Positions 8,491-17,567 of a stretch of 64,000 nt of DNA are shown here, piece after piece. The notes under the pieces are model-generated. The model saw only the letters and a program-made list of their open reading frames with translations, was not told where the DNA came from and did not search any database. A program made the position numbers and the translations under genes. How positions within the stretch are numbered: position 1 is the first letter of the stretch; every line of letters starts with the position of its first letter. Source of the DNA: Mesobacterium_A hydrothermale (GTDB lineage Bacteria; Pseudomonadota; Alphaproteobacteria; Rhodobacterales; Rhodobacteraceae); contig NZ_JAYLLH010000020.1 in NCBI RefSeq assembly GCF_035818635.1, forward strand, positions 1 to 64,000. The letters are read 5' to 3'.

Positions 8491-8633
8491 CTGACACCTT
8501 CAATGGCCGCAATTGTAGCTGCTCCAATTCCGACCGCCTGCCACGTGCCGAGGTGCGGCCAAATCTGCAGCGATCCGACACCTGCACAGACACCTATAAT
8601 GACACCTATGAAGTTCACGGCATAGTGTTTCAT
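8460..8633 (-). CDS. Small hydrophobic protein, 57 aa, candidate precursor or immunity protein
   Basis: The ORF starts at the ATG at 8633 with AAGGAC about 10 nt upstream and ends at the TAG at 8460-8462. It encodes two hydrophobic, Gly-rich segments (FIGVIIGVCAGVGS and WQAVGIGAATIAAIEGV) and a basic C-terminus (RFLRRKILKA). It lies 12 nt after the 98-residue peptide gene, in the same direction. The Gly/Ala zipper-like pattern fits either a pore-forming peptide or a small membrane immunity protein. No known family is recognised. Confidence 0.55.
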   Translation of the reverse strand: MKHYAVNFIGVIIGVCAGVGSLQIWPHLGTWQAVGIGAATIAAIEGVRFLRRKILKA

Positions 8634-8645
8634 TACAAGCAGTCC

Positions 8646-8942
<297 letters not shown>

Positions 8943-9108
8943 TTTCACGTCTTCCTTCCTGTTGCGGGTCGGATTTGCTATACTCCCCGCCATTGCTGTT
9001 TGCCGGGTTTTCCTGCCCGGCGGCTCAATCGGGCGAGGGAAGCTTGACCCTTTCCTCACCCACTTCCGCCCCGCCCGCATCGGGACCTGAGCGAAACAGG
9101 TATCGACG

Positions 9109-10230
9109 CTAATAGCGCCAGAAATAACTCACCGACATATTCGGACTGTCCAGCGCATAGACCTGGTGGAACCAGCCTGCCGGTTGCACCAACAACTCGC
9201 CTGGATTCAGCGTCACGGACAGGCCCTTGGCCTCACGCGCCTTCGGATAGATGTTGAAATCCGGTGCCTCAGGCTTGAACCAGCAAGGCTGGTAGTTGTT
9301 GTAGCTTTTCATAGGATAGATCAGATTTTCCTGATCCGCCGAATATAGATCCAGCCGCTTGCGTCCGATGACCTGCAACAGGAAGCCCGTCAGCGGATCG
9401 CGGTGCAGGCTGGAGGTCGGGATATGGGTCGGCACCGAGCCCAGCCAGAGTTGCGGCGGGATGAAATCCTCACGGTCAAAGAACAGTGGCCCGAAATCCG
9501 CCCACATCTCCTCGGGCAGGTTTGCACCCTCTGTGTAAGGTTTGACAAAGCCCTCGATCATGTCGTCATAGGGGTTCGCCTCGAAGTCTTTCAACTCTTT
9601 AACGAATTCGGCCATCGTCTGACGGTGCGTGGCCGAGCGCACGCGCACAACAGCATCGCTATAGCGCTCTGACAGCTTGTCAATCGTCCAGTCCCGGCAA
9701 GGCGGCGTCGGCTCCAACCCGGTGATAACCACGGGCCGACTTTCCTCCATTACCTCAAGGATCTGGCGCTGCGTCGGCTGATTCAGGTACTCGACCTCTG
9801 TCAGGTTTCGGTAGCCTTTTGCCGCATGCAAACGCCCGGCCTTGCGAAACCGCGCCATCGTCCAGTTGCTGAGCCGAATGCAGGATTTTGCGAGGTGATT
9901 GGCGTAGGCAAGGTTGCCAGTGAAGGTGATCGTGCCGATGATCGCCGGATCGCGCCAATCTAGAAACTCGAACTCGTTGAAAATCCGGTGGATCGTCGCA
10001 ATGGGGATAACAACCTGCGTGTCCGTCTCACGATCCATGTCGTGGCGCTCGATGAACAACTCCTCCCCGTAACGCGCGATGAAACTCTGATCGGGATGCT
10101 CGGGGATGGTGATGCGCACCGTCCCGCGAATGCTCTCGGGATTTTCAAACCCTGTGCGAAGCAAATCGGCGAAGCCCTCAATGGCCGCGAGATCGCTTTC
10201 GAATTCCGAAGAGGGGTATGCGACGTTCAT
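9109..10230 (-). CDS. SCP2-like / cupin-like (JmjC-type) oxygenase, 373 aa
   Basis: The C-terminal half (about 150-373) is a cupin_8/JmjC-like domain of the Fe(II)/2-oxoglutarate-dependent hydroxylase superfamily. It has the HxD facial-triad pair in SSLHRDPLTGF (H276, D278), a basic residue in IGRKRLDLY, and the distal His in PAGWFHQV (H355). The N-terminal ~130 residues resemble an SCP2 sterol-carrier fold. Such oxygenases hydroxylate protein or peptide side chains. Here the likely substrate is the Gly-rich peptide encoded next in the operon, or its acyl group held by the lipid-binding-like N-terminus (speculative). The ATG overlaps the stop of the HlyC-like gene by 4 nt. Confidence 0.78.
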   Translation of the reverse strand: MNVAYPSSEFESDLAAIEGFADLLRTGFENPESIRGTVRITIPEHPDQSFIARYGEELFIERHDMDRETDTQVVIPIATIHRIFNEFEFLDWRDPAIIGTITFTGNLAYANHLAKSCIRLSNWTMARFRKAGRLHAAKGYRNLTEVEYLNQPTQRQILEVMEESRPVVITGLEPTPPCRDWTIDKLSERYSDAVVRVRSATHRQTMAEFVKELKDFEANPYDDMIEGFVKPYTEGANLPEEMWADFGPLFFDREDFIPPQLWLGSVPTHIPTSSLHRDPLTGFLLQVIGRKRLDLYSADQENLIYPMKSYNNYQPCWFKPEAPDFNIYPKAREAKGLSVTLNPGELLVQPAGWFHQVYALDSPNMSVSYFWRY

Positions 10231-10679
10231 GCCAAAGCCTCCTCACGCGTCTTGCGCAGGTTCACACCTGTCCATCGATTGACCCGTCGTACCGTTCCAT
10301 CAGGGTTGCGCCGGAGGCTGGTGGCCACCTCATCGGGAAAGATGTTGTGCGTCATGTCGTGCAGGACTTCCCGAATGTTGTCGTACGGGGTGATCCAATC
10401 ATTGAAAAAGAGCCGGTCGCCGCAATTCCACTCGTCCTCGGTCAGGGCTCGGCCGGTTTTATGCACATCGTGCTGCACCTCTTCCGACAGCCAAGCCCAA
10501 GTCACCAATGCCGTGGGAATTCCCTCTTCCGTCAAATAGAAACGGGTCTGGCCGCACCATAGAGCAGGCAAGATTTCAACGCGGAAATAATCCCCCAGTT
10601 TGAACTGCCGGTGATACTCCGACTGCGCGAGCAATTCGAGCGCGTAGCCTACACTCGCGTAATAATCGATATTCACCAT
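10227..10679 (-). CDS. HlyC-type toxin-activating lysine acyltransferase, 150 aa
   Basis: HlyC-family enzymes move a fatty acyl group from acyl-ACP to internal lysines of RTX toxins. This protein aligns along its length with the family: SEYHRQFKL matches the HlyC catalytic His region and puts the histidine at residue 23, as in HlyC; ALVTWAWLS matches the family SWANLS motif; and CGDRLFFNDWITPYD matches the GDRKWFIDWIAPFGD block with the catalytic Asp at 94. No RTX toxin gene is in the window, so the acceptor is probably the small peptide. The start is the ATG at 10679, which overlaps the upstream gene by 7 nt; the longer frame to 10838 lies inside that gene. Confidence 0.82.
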   Translation of the reverse strand: MVNIDYYASVGYALELLAQSEYHRQFKLGDYFRVEILPALWCGQTRFYLTEEGIPTALVTWAWLSEEVQHDVHKTGRALTEDEWNCGDRLFFNDWITPYDNIREVLHDMTHNIFPDEVATSLRRNPDGTVRRVNRWTGVNLRKTREEALA

Positions 10680-11818
10680 GCCACCTGCTCCTGCCTTGCG
10701 CTGCGATTGTGCCGAGCAGTCATGCCCGCCATGTCGCCCAGATGCCGCTCCAGCGCGCGCTGCAATGCGAGATGATCTCCGAATGGCGCAGCCTGCCGCG
10801 TCAACGTGCATCCACCTCCCAGAGCAGATTTCGACCAAGTCGCATAGCCGATCGGCTTGCGTTGCTCGTTCAAGGCAACGAACGCGGTCTGATCCTGCAA
10901 ATGGCGCAGGAGATCGGCATAATAATCCTCAATACGCGTTTCGGACTGGCCTTCCCAGTAGTCGATATCGATGAGCGCCATGGCACCGAGGCTTCGATAC
11001 GCGTCTATCGCGGGCGTTTCGGGCTCTGAACGCGGCATGGCGGGAAGATAATTCGCGATATCACCTGCACGGTTGGCCAATTTTTCAATTGGGATGTGGC
11101 GCATGCCATCCCGGCCCGAGGCAAAGAACTGGCGAAGCCACTCTCCGGAGCCACGATTGAACAGTTCAATTGCGGCCAGCCGTGCAACCGGATAGTTCTG
11201 GCGATAGTGATACTGCGCCTGCGGGTCCGCCAATGCTACCGCGAGCAGGTCAATGTCCGACCCAAGATAGTCATCATTTTCGCGACGCCAGACATCGCAG
11301 AGGGTTGGATACAGGTCTGGTGCTGCCGTTCGAGCATGCGCGATGACGAGCAATTCACCAAGAAATGCACAAACCTCCCGCGCCAAGGGCGGCATTTGCT
11401 TGTGATCGGAGAGGATGATTTGCACGGCATGAGCGACTTCATGCGCGAGGCAGATCACATCGTCAGGGGAGCCCTCCCAATTTAGCGCGATTAATACCGG
11501 CTGATCAGGCCCACGATCCACCGTGTGCGGCAGGCCGTCGCATTCCGTAGCGAGGGTCGAGAACTCAGTTTCAGTGCCGATTGTGTTCCACAGGTCGGGC
11601 AGTTTGATAGCTGCCTCGAAAGCTGGAAGAACAAGATTTGTCAAACACTCATTTTGTGTCCAGATATCTGGCGAAATCCTGACCTGGTCAGGCGCGCAAG
11701 CGATCATTCGCTCTGGGATACCTCCCACCGAACCGGCCCGCCAAGCGGCCAAGATATCGAGGACAAGAGTCCGATCCAAATTATGTAAATTCAAATAGCC
11801 AGAAAACAGATCCCTCAT
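10673..11818 (-). CDS. HEXXH peptidase-like protein fused to a degenerate HlyC-like domain, 381 aa
   Basis: The first ~270 residues contain LAHEVAHAVQIIL (zinc motif HEVAH at 126-130) and downstream glutamates in REVCAFLGE (148-155), the spacing of M3-type (oligoendopeptidase-like) metallopeptidases. The last ~100 residues resemble HlyC: ALNEQRKPIGYATWS matches the strand before SWANLS, and APFGDHLALQRALERHL matches the family APFGDNGALYKYM block. The catalytic His and Asp of HlyC are not conserved, so this domain may bind peptide or partner rather than acylate. The start is the ATG at 11818 with GGGGCGG upstream; a GTG at 11851 is possible. It is the first gene of the operon. Confidence 0.7.
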   Translation of the reverse strand: MRDLFSGYLNLHNLDRTLVLDILAAWRAGSVGGIPERMIACAPDQVRISPDIWTQNECLTNLVLPAFEAAIKLPDLWNTIGTETEFSTLATECDGLPHTVDRGPDQPVLIALNWEGSPDDVICLAHEVAHAVQIILSDHKQMPPLAREVCAFLGELLVIAHARTAAPDLYPTLCDVWRRENDDYLGSDIDLLAVALADPQAQYHYRQNYPVARLAAIELFNRGSGEWLRQFFASGRDGMRHIPIEKLANRAGDIANYLPAMPRSEPETPAIDAYRSLGAMALIDIDYWEGQSETRIEDYYADLLRHLQDQTAFVALNEQRKPIGYATWSKSALGGGCTLTRQAAPFGDHLALQRALERHLGDMAGMTARHNRSARQEQVAW

Positions 11819-11859
11819 CCGCCCCACCCTGAATACTTTTCTGCAACTCACAGCTGATC

Positions 11860-11900
11860 CCTACAATCAGGAAGCGATTCAGGTCAATCTTCCTTTTTTC
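11860..11900 (-). promoter_or_regulatory. Candidate promoter of the peptide operon
   Basis: On the minus strand, TTGACC followed after 18 nt by TAGGGA lies about 45-75 nt upstream of the first start codon. The match to the -10 consensus is weak. The 14-nt homopolymer lies just upstream of the -35 element. Confidence 0.3.
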
Positions 11901-11924
11901 CTTGACGGCAAAAATTCAACTTGA

Positions 11925-11938
11925 GGGGGGGGGGGGGG
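11925..11938. repeat. Poly-G tract of 14 bases
   Basis: Fourteen consecutive G on the plus strand lie about 105 nt upstream of the first gene of the peptide operon and within the 250-bp gap before the prophage tail gene. Homopolymers of this length slip during replication and can alter promoter geometry. Its effect here is unknown. Confidence 0.85.
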
Positions 11939-12068
11939 TAACAGCATGTTAACATGGACTTTTTTATGCGGATCTTCGATTAAAGTGGCGTTACTCGCGA
12001 CTGCGGTGTCTGTGATCGGTTATTCGCCCCATTCAGCTATAGGGCGAACAGGCAACACGGGCAGCCGC

Positions 12069-13145
12069 TCAGCCGATCTTGCAGCCCCAGAAGGACGTAT
12101 GGTCGGCGGCGAAGTAGCCGTCCGCGACCCGGAAATACCCCTGCAGCTCGACGGTGTCACCGGCGGTAAGCGGGACCATCGTCTGCAGCCAGATCGCGGT
12201 GGCGAGCGAGACGTGGGTGGCGGAGATTTCACCGAGGGAGCCGCGGATTTCGGTCGTGCCGTTCAGCACGAGCCGCCCGCGCATGCGTGCGGTGGTGCTG
12301 GCGTTGATCTTGTACATGAGCGTCGCGCCGAAGAGGTAGGTGCCGTCCACGGGCGCCACGAAAAGGTTGTTCGCGGCGTCGAAGGCGCCCTGATCGTTGT
12401 AGTCGGTGTTGTTGAGGCCGATCTTCGTCCAGGTCCCGACGCCGACGTAGTTGTCATAGTTCGTGTACGCTTTGAAGCGCGGCAGCCGGGGCTGGTCGAC
12501 GATGCCGCTCGCGTTGTCGACGGTGAGCCCGTCGAAGAAGGTGCTGCCGTCGGCGGAGACCGCGAGGCGGAACCTGTCCGAGCCGAAGAGGCCCATCAGC
12601 GCCTTGGTCACGAAGCCGGTCTGGAGCGTCAGCCCGAGATCGTCGCCCGCAGCCTCCTTGTTCATGGTGTAGAACAGATCGCCCGTGCCGCCCTCGGCCA
12701 AGGTCTTCGCGGTCCAGAGTGCGGCGTTCAGCTTGGCCGAGAACGGGTTCGAGGCGTCCGCCGTCGTGCCCAGCCCCAGCAGCGCGAGGTTCTGCAGCGC
12801 AGCCGGGGTTGTCCCGATCCAGCCCGACCCATCGTAGACCAGCAGAAGCCCCTCGTCCTCGACCCAAGCGCGCCAGCCCGTCCGAGGCGGCAGACGCAGC
12901 CAGGCGCCATCGGACCAGAGCGCGACGTTCAGATCCCAGCCGGCCCAATCGCCCGTCGCGCCCGAGGCGACGATGTAACGATCACCATCGGCAGGCGAAC
13001 CAGGTGACGCTGTCAGATCCCGGTCGAGGACGGATAGCTGCACGAGCCCGTCGAGCAGCCGCAGTGACTCGTTGTGGGTCACATGCTTCTGGGCCTGCGC
13101 CGCCAGGATGTACGGCAGCAGCAGATGGGTCGTGGCGTCGGACAT
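12069..13145 (-). CDS. Phage tail fibre/appendage protein, DUF2793 plus C1q-like end, 358 aa
   Basis: The N-terminal ~170 residues have the DUF2793 pattern (LLLPYILAAQAQKHVTHNE at the start, then ASPGSPADGDRYIV and DGAWLRLPPRTGW). This domain is found in GTA and roseobacter phage distal tail genes. The C-terminal ~130 residues (FVAPVDGTYLFGATL, ending in FWGCKIG) look like a C1q/TNF-like trimeric jelly-roll, a common receptor-binding end. It is the last late gene of the prophage, downstream of the tail-tip gene, and probably decides host recognition. Confidence 0.8.
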   Translation of the reverse strand: MSDATTHLLLPYILAAQAQKHVTHNESLRLLDGLVQLSVLDRDLTASPGSPADGDRYIVASGATGDWAGWDLNVALWSDGAWLRLPPRTGWRAWVEDEGLLLVYDGSGWIGTTPAALQNLALLGLGTTADASNPFSAKLNAALWTAKTLAEGGTGDLFYTMNKEAAGDDLGLTLQTGFVTKALMGLFGSDRFRLAVSADGSTFFDGLTVDNASGIVDQPRLPRFKAYTNYDNYVGVGTWTKIGLNNTDYNDQGAFDAANNLFVAPVDGTYLFGATLMYKINASTTARMRGRLVLNGTTEIRGSLGEISATHVSLATAIWLQTMVPLTAGDTVELQGYFRVADGYFAADHTSFWGCKIG

Positions 13146-13155
13146 GGGATGGCCT

Positions 13156-16100
13156 TCAAATCATCAGCGTGACGGTCTTGGGCGCGCCCCGCCCCACGAG
13201 GGCGGAGAGCTGGTAGATGCGGATGTCGAGCGTGTCGCCGGGGCCGAGCGGCCCACCCCAGTCGGCGGTCTGCTGGGCGGCGGTGTAGACAGCGCTGGTG
13301 GTTGTCGTGCTCAGCATCCGCTTGACCGTCGCGCCATTGAGGATCTCGACCTCGTAAGCTTCCAGTTCCTCGCCGAGCGGCACCTCGAGCCCGCCCCAGC
13401 TGTCGGCCGCGAGCATGCGAGATCGGCGCGTCCAGCTGATCGTGAGATCGCCGGGCGTGCGCGGCCTGCGCCATGGCTGCTCGACATGCGCGACCGAGAA
13501 CGGCCGCAGCCCGGCGCCCTCTGGCGTGAAGGACTGCGCCACATAGGTCTCGTCGCTGACCGGGCGGCTTGCGGGACCGATGCGCCAGTTCCACGGAATG
13601 CCGAGATCGGCCTCGGCGATGGGCAGTGACGCCAGCGCGGCGTCCAGCACCACGACCCGTGCGCCTGCCGGAGCCGGGTTGCCCATGGCACCTTCGGTAC
13701 CCCGCTGGCCACGCAGGAGCCGGGTCAGCCGATACCGGCCGGGCGCCAGCAACTCCGCCTCGCCCGCCTGCACGATCTCCCAGACGCCAGACGCGCTCTC
13801 GATGGCCAGCGCGTTAGCCCCGCCGAACAGCGTCAGGTCGGTTACGCTCTCCAGCGTGCCGGTGAGCAGTTCGACCTCAAGCACGTTGCCGAGGTCGAAA
13901 CGCGAGGTCCGGCCCGCGTAGAAGTCGGAGACCAGCGTCCCGATCCGGGCGCGCGTGCCGAAGCTGGTGAGCAGCTCGAACCCGTCAGTCGTGGGGCTGC
14001 GGAACACTGCGATCTCGCCCGGCCATGGTACGGTATGCGCCGCCGCGAAAGGCCGATGCGCGGGCTGGTCTTCGGTCAGCTGCGGCAGGTCCAGCAGCAC
14101 CGCCTCGGGCGCGCCGAACACGACGGCTTGCGACAGCGCCGAGGGTCGCGGCGCGCCGGGTGGCAGATCGTAGGCCTCGCGATCCTGGCGGACGGCTTCG
14201 ACACCTCGAGCGTCGGCATCGGCGATGGAGACGAGCCGCAGCGGGACGGCGCGGCCGTCATGGGCAAACGACACGACATCTGCCGGGTCGAGCGCGAGGC
14301 GCGACGGCGGCAGGCGGAAGACCGCACTCTCGCGGCCGGTCCAGGCCTCCATCAGCGCCCGGCGGCAGCGGCGCTCCGCTTCCTCGGGCGGCACCGCCAT
14401 GGGGAAGCCCTCCGAGGCAATCCGCGTAGTGTCGACCGTGATGCGCCGGGCCTCGACCTGCGCAGCCTCGTAGTCCTCGTCGGCGCGAGCCACCTGCCAT
14501 TTCAGGGCCTGGGGCAGTTCGGTCTCCTGGCCGCGGGTGAGTTCGAGGACATCGCCCTCGCGCGCCGATACGAGGTCGTCAGGGCTGATGCTCGCCACCG
14601 CGGCCCGCCCACGCATGACAAAACGGATCATGCCCTCCGTCTCCACCGCGTCGAAGCCGAAGTGCCGCGACAGCGTGGTGATCGAGGCGCGCGGGCTCTC
14701 CAGCGCGCCGATCGCATAGCCCTCGACCGCGCCCCAGAGTCCGGTGACGTCGATCCGGGATTCGGGCAGGCCGGCCCGCAGGCACAGGTGACGGACGAGC
14801 GCGGCCAGCGACACCGCACCCAGGCGACCGGTCAGCCAGTGGCCGAGCCGCCAGTTCGCGCCATCCGTCCAGACGTCGGTCAGCGCCGGGAAGAACGGAT
14901 AGGGCCGCGCGTCCCATGTCCAGGCGGCGCATTCGGGGACGTGCACCATACGGCTGCCGTAGACCGAGGACACCGGATTGTTCGCAGCCTCGCCCCACCA
15001 GAGATAGGTCGCCTCGAGATAGGCGCGCTGGATGGCGTCGTCCCGCCAGCCCCGCGAGAAATGCGGCACGAAGCTCTCGGACGATTTTGGGTCGAAGAAG
15101 ACGTTGGGCTGGTTGGTGCCCCGGTCGATTGCGGGGCAGCCGAGTTCGGTGAACCAGATTGGCTTGGATTGCGGCACCCATGCCGTCGGCGTCCCGCCCT
15201 CCACCCCGCCGGGGCGGTCATAATGCGCGTTGGTCCACCAGGCGCGCAGATCCTTGTAGCGAAAGACCCACGGCTTGCTGGCGGCGCCATCCGTGATCGG
15301 CGTACGGACCTGCGCGGAGCGGTCGGCTGCGCTGGCGTAGAACCAGTCGAAGCCTTCCCCACCCGCGATGTTCGCCTGCAAGTAGGTTCGGTCATAGATG
15401 GCGGGCCAACCCTCGGTCGCGTCGGCGTGCTCGAACCCGTCGCGCCAGTCGGAGAGCGGCATGTAGTTGTCGATGCCGACGAAATCGATCTCCGGATCGG
15501 CCCAAAGCGGATCGAGATGGAAGTACACGTCGCCCGAGCCGTCGCCCGGCTGGTGCCCGAAGTATTCTGACCAGTCGGCCGCATAGCCGATCTTGGTCCC
15601 CGACCCGAGGATCGAGCGGACATCGGCGAGGAGGTCCCGATAGGCCTGAACCGCCGGATAGGTGCTGGCGCCCGAGCGGATGGTCGTTAACCCTGGCATC
15701 TCGGTGCCGATCAGGAAGGCATCGACCCCACCTGCCGCTGCGCAGAGATAGGCGTAGTGCAGCACCATTCGGCGCAGGCCCCAGTCGCCTGATGGCCCGG
15801 TCCAGCTGACGCTTTCGCCCGAGACATTGAAGCTTGCGGGCGTCGCCGCGCCGAACAGCGCCTCGACCTGGCTTATTGCCGTAGCGGTCTTGTCCACCGT
15901 CCCCGCGTAGCCTGCAGCCGGTGAGCAGGTGATCCGGCCGCGCCATGGGAAAGCGGGCTGGCCGGTCTCGGCGGAGTTGTCGGAATAGGGGTTCGGCAAC
16001 GCGTTGTCCGGCGGCACGTCCATCAGGATGAACGGATAGAAAGTGACGCGCAGACCTCGGGCCTTCATCTCCTGGATCGCCTGCACGACAGCGAAGTCGG

Positions 16101-16266
16101 CGGGCGTGCCGCCATAGACCGGACGATCCTGATCGTCGCGGCTCACCAGAAAGGCGTTTGCCCGGCTGACGCCGTTCACGGACCAAGTCGACGGCGAAGT
16201 GGTCTTGGCGGTGACTTCGACGCCGGGCCGTACCTTGCAGTTCCCAGCGCGCAGATCGTCTCCGAA
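13156..16266 (-). pseudogene. GTA-like tail-tip 'megatron', C-terminal part after an in-frame TGA
   Basis: This is the C-terminal ~1,037 residues of the RcGTA g15-like tail-tip protein: a glycosidase-like TIM-barrel domain first (about the first 400 residues), then the phage tail hub and fibre-attachment domains. It is in the same frame as the upstream part (16267-17124) and separated from it by one TGA at 16267-16269. The first ATG after the stop is at 16179, but the reading continues in frame from 16266 (FGDDLRAGNCKV), so the two pieces are one gene of 1,322 codons broken by a single stop. If translated from 16179 alone it would lack its N-terminal hub-binding part. Confidence 0.85.
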
Positions 16267-17124
16267 TCAGGCCACGACAAGCGACACGCTTTCGACCTTC
16301 GGAGCCATGGCCTGCAGACGGTCCAGTGCCACCACCATGTCGGCGGTGTCGGTCAGGGCATTGAGGTTCTCGGGCTCGGACGATCCGTCTCCTCCCTTCC
16401 TGATGCCCGTCGTCGCGTAGGTGAACTCGCCGGATGCCGGGATCATGGTGACGGCCTGCGTCAGGCCCTCTGCGGTATCCGGGTCGGCCAGAGGACGAAA
16501 CACCTCGAAACTAAGCTGCGGGATCCGGTTGCCATAGTTCCCAAGCGGCAGGTCCTCGAAGACGACATAGGCCGTGCCGCGATAGGCCGGGGTGTTCGCC
16601 GCACCCATCTTCGCCGCGATGAACGGATCGGCCGTCTGGCTCTCCTCGCCCGGATACCAGCGCCAGGTGATCCCGGCGGTATCGAGCAGCTTGCCGTCGG
16701 CCCAGATGCGGCCGATCCCGGTGATCGGCCCCTCGCACAAGGCGACGGCGAAGCTCGCGTAGTAGAGATACTCGGTGGTCTTGACCTTTCCGCCACCCCC
16801 TCCGCCCTTGCCGCCGCCCTGCGTGGTGGTCTTGGTCTCCTCCCGGAAATCCGTCGCCCAGATGATGTTGCCACCGATCCGCATGCGACCGTAGAGACGC
16901 GGGATCACGGCTCCTTCCGTGGCGGAGGTGATGCGCAGATTGTCCATCCGCGGCCCCTCGATCCGCTGCGTCGGCGCGAGCGACGACACGATCCAGCTGT
17001 CGACGACCGAGCCTATAGTCGAGCCGACGAAGCCGCCGATGGTCGCAGCGCTCACGCCGAGGATGGCGCCGCCGATCGACCCGCCGATGGCGGCACCTGC
17101 GGCACCGAGAACAAGGGTAGCCAT
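16267..17124 (-). CDS. GTA-like tail-tip 'megatron', N-terminal part, 285 aa
   Basis: This is the N-terminal portion of the megatron tail-tip protein. It begins with a Gly/Ala-rich hydrophobic stretch (ATLVLGAAGAAIGGSIGG), followed by the RIEGPRMDNLRITSATEGA segment typical of this family, and it has a Gly/Lys-rich insertion (TTTQGGGKGGGGGGK). It ends at KVESVSLVVA followed by TGA. The family continues here with a Trp (VVAWFGDDL-type sequence), and TGG to TGA needs one change. The product alone is truncated. It follows the NlpC/P60 gene by 8 nt, the standard GTA order. Confidence 0.85.
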   Translation of the reverse strand: MATLVLGAAGAAIGGSIGGAILGVSAATIGGFVGSTIGSVVDSWIVSSLAPTQRIEGPRMDNLRITSATEGAVIPRLYGRMRIGGNIIWATDFREETKTTTQGGGKGGGGGGKVKTTEYLYYASFAVALCEGPITGIGRIWADGKLLDTAGITWRWYPGEESQTADPFIAAKMGAANTPAYRGTAYVVFEDLPLGNYGNRIPQLSFEVFRPLADPDTAEGLTQAVTMIPASGEFTYATTGIRKGGDGSSEPENLNALTDTADMVVALDRLQAMAPKVESVSLVVA

Positions 17125-17132
17125 GTCGGGTC

Positions 17133-17567
17133 TCAGCGTTGCGGGAACAGGAAAGCGAAGGCGATGCGCCGCCGCCAGGATTGCGTGAGCGGTTCTTCGA
17201 TCACGCCCAGCCGCTCGTAGGCGTGGAGGAAAGTATCGGGACCGGTCAGGATGCCGACATGCTTGGCGATGGCGAGCGGCCTCATTCGGAAGAGGACCAG
17301 CGCGCCGGGGCCGGCCTCTGCGGACGGCACCTCGATCATCATGGAGCGCGCGCCTTCCGCCAGAACCTCGCGCGGGCCCGTCTCCCCCCAGTCGCGGCTG
17401 TAGGGCGGGATCGGGAACGGCTCAGGACCGACGACCTCGCGCCAGACGCCGCGTGCCAGCCCAAGGCAATCGCAGCCGACGCCGCGGAGACTCGCCTGGT
17501 CGTGGTAAGGTGTGCCCAGCCACGACCGCGCCGCCGCGATCACCTCATCGGGATCGGCCGGAGTCAC
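17133..17567 (-). CDS. NlpC/P60 cysteine peptidase of the tail (GTA g14-like), 144 aa
   Basis: This tail-associated peptidoglycan hydrolase has a catalytic Cys in RGVGCDCLGLARG (about residues 31-36) and a catalytic His in AKHVGILTG (about residue 103). In RcGTA the homologue sits at the tail tip and opens the murein during DNA entry. The start is a GTG at 17567 that overlaps the stop of the DUF2163 gene (GTGA). It sits between the DUF2163 and megatron genes, as in GTA clusters. Confidence 0.9.
   Translation of the reverse strand: MTPADPDEVIAAARSWLGTPYHDQASLRGVGCDCLGLARGVWREVVGPEPFPIPPYSRDWGETGPREVLAEGARSMMIEVPSAEAGPGALVLFRMRPLAIAKHVGILTGPDTFLHAYERLGVIEEPLTQSWRRRIAFAFLFPQR

Noticed and set aside
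11946..13007. Long plus-strand ORF antisense to the tail fibre gene
   Set aside because: It has no ribosome site and its composition is the complement of the tail gene; it is a shadow frame of GC-rich DNA.
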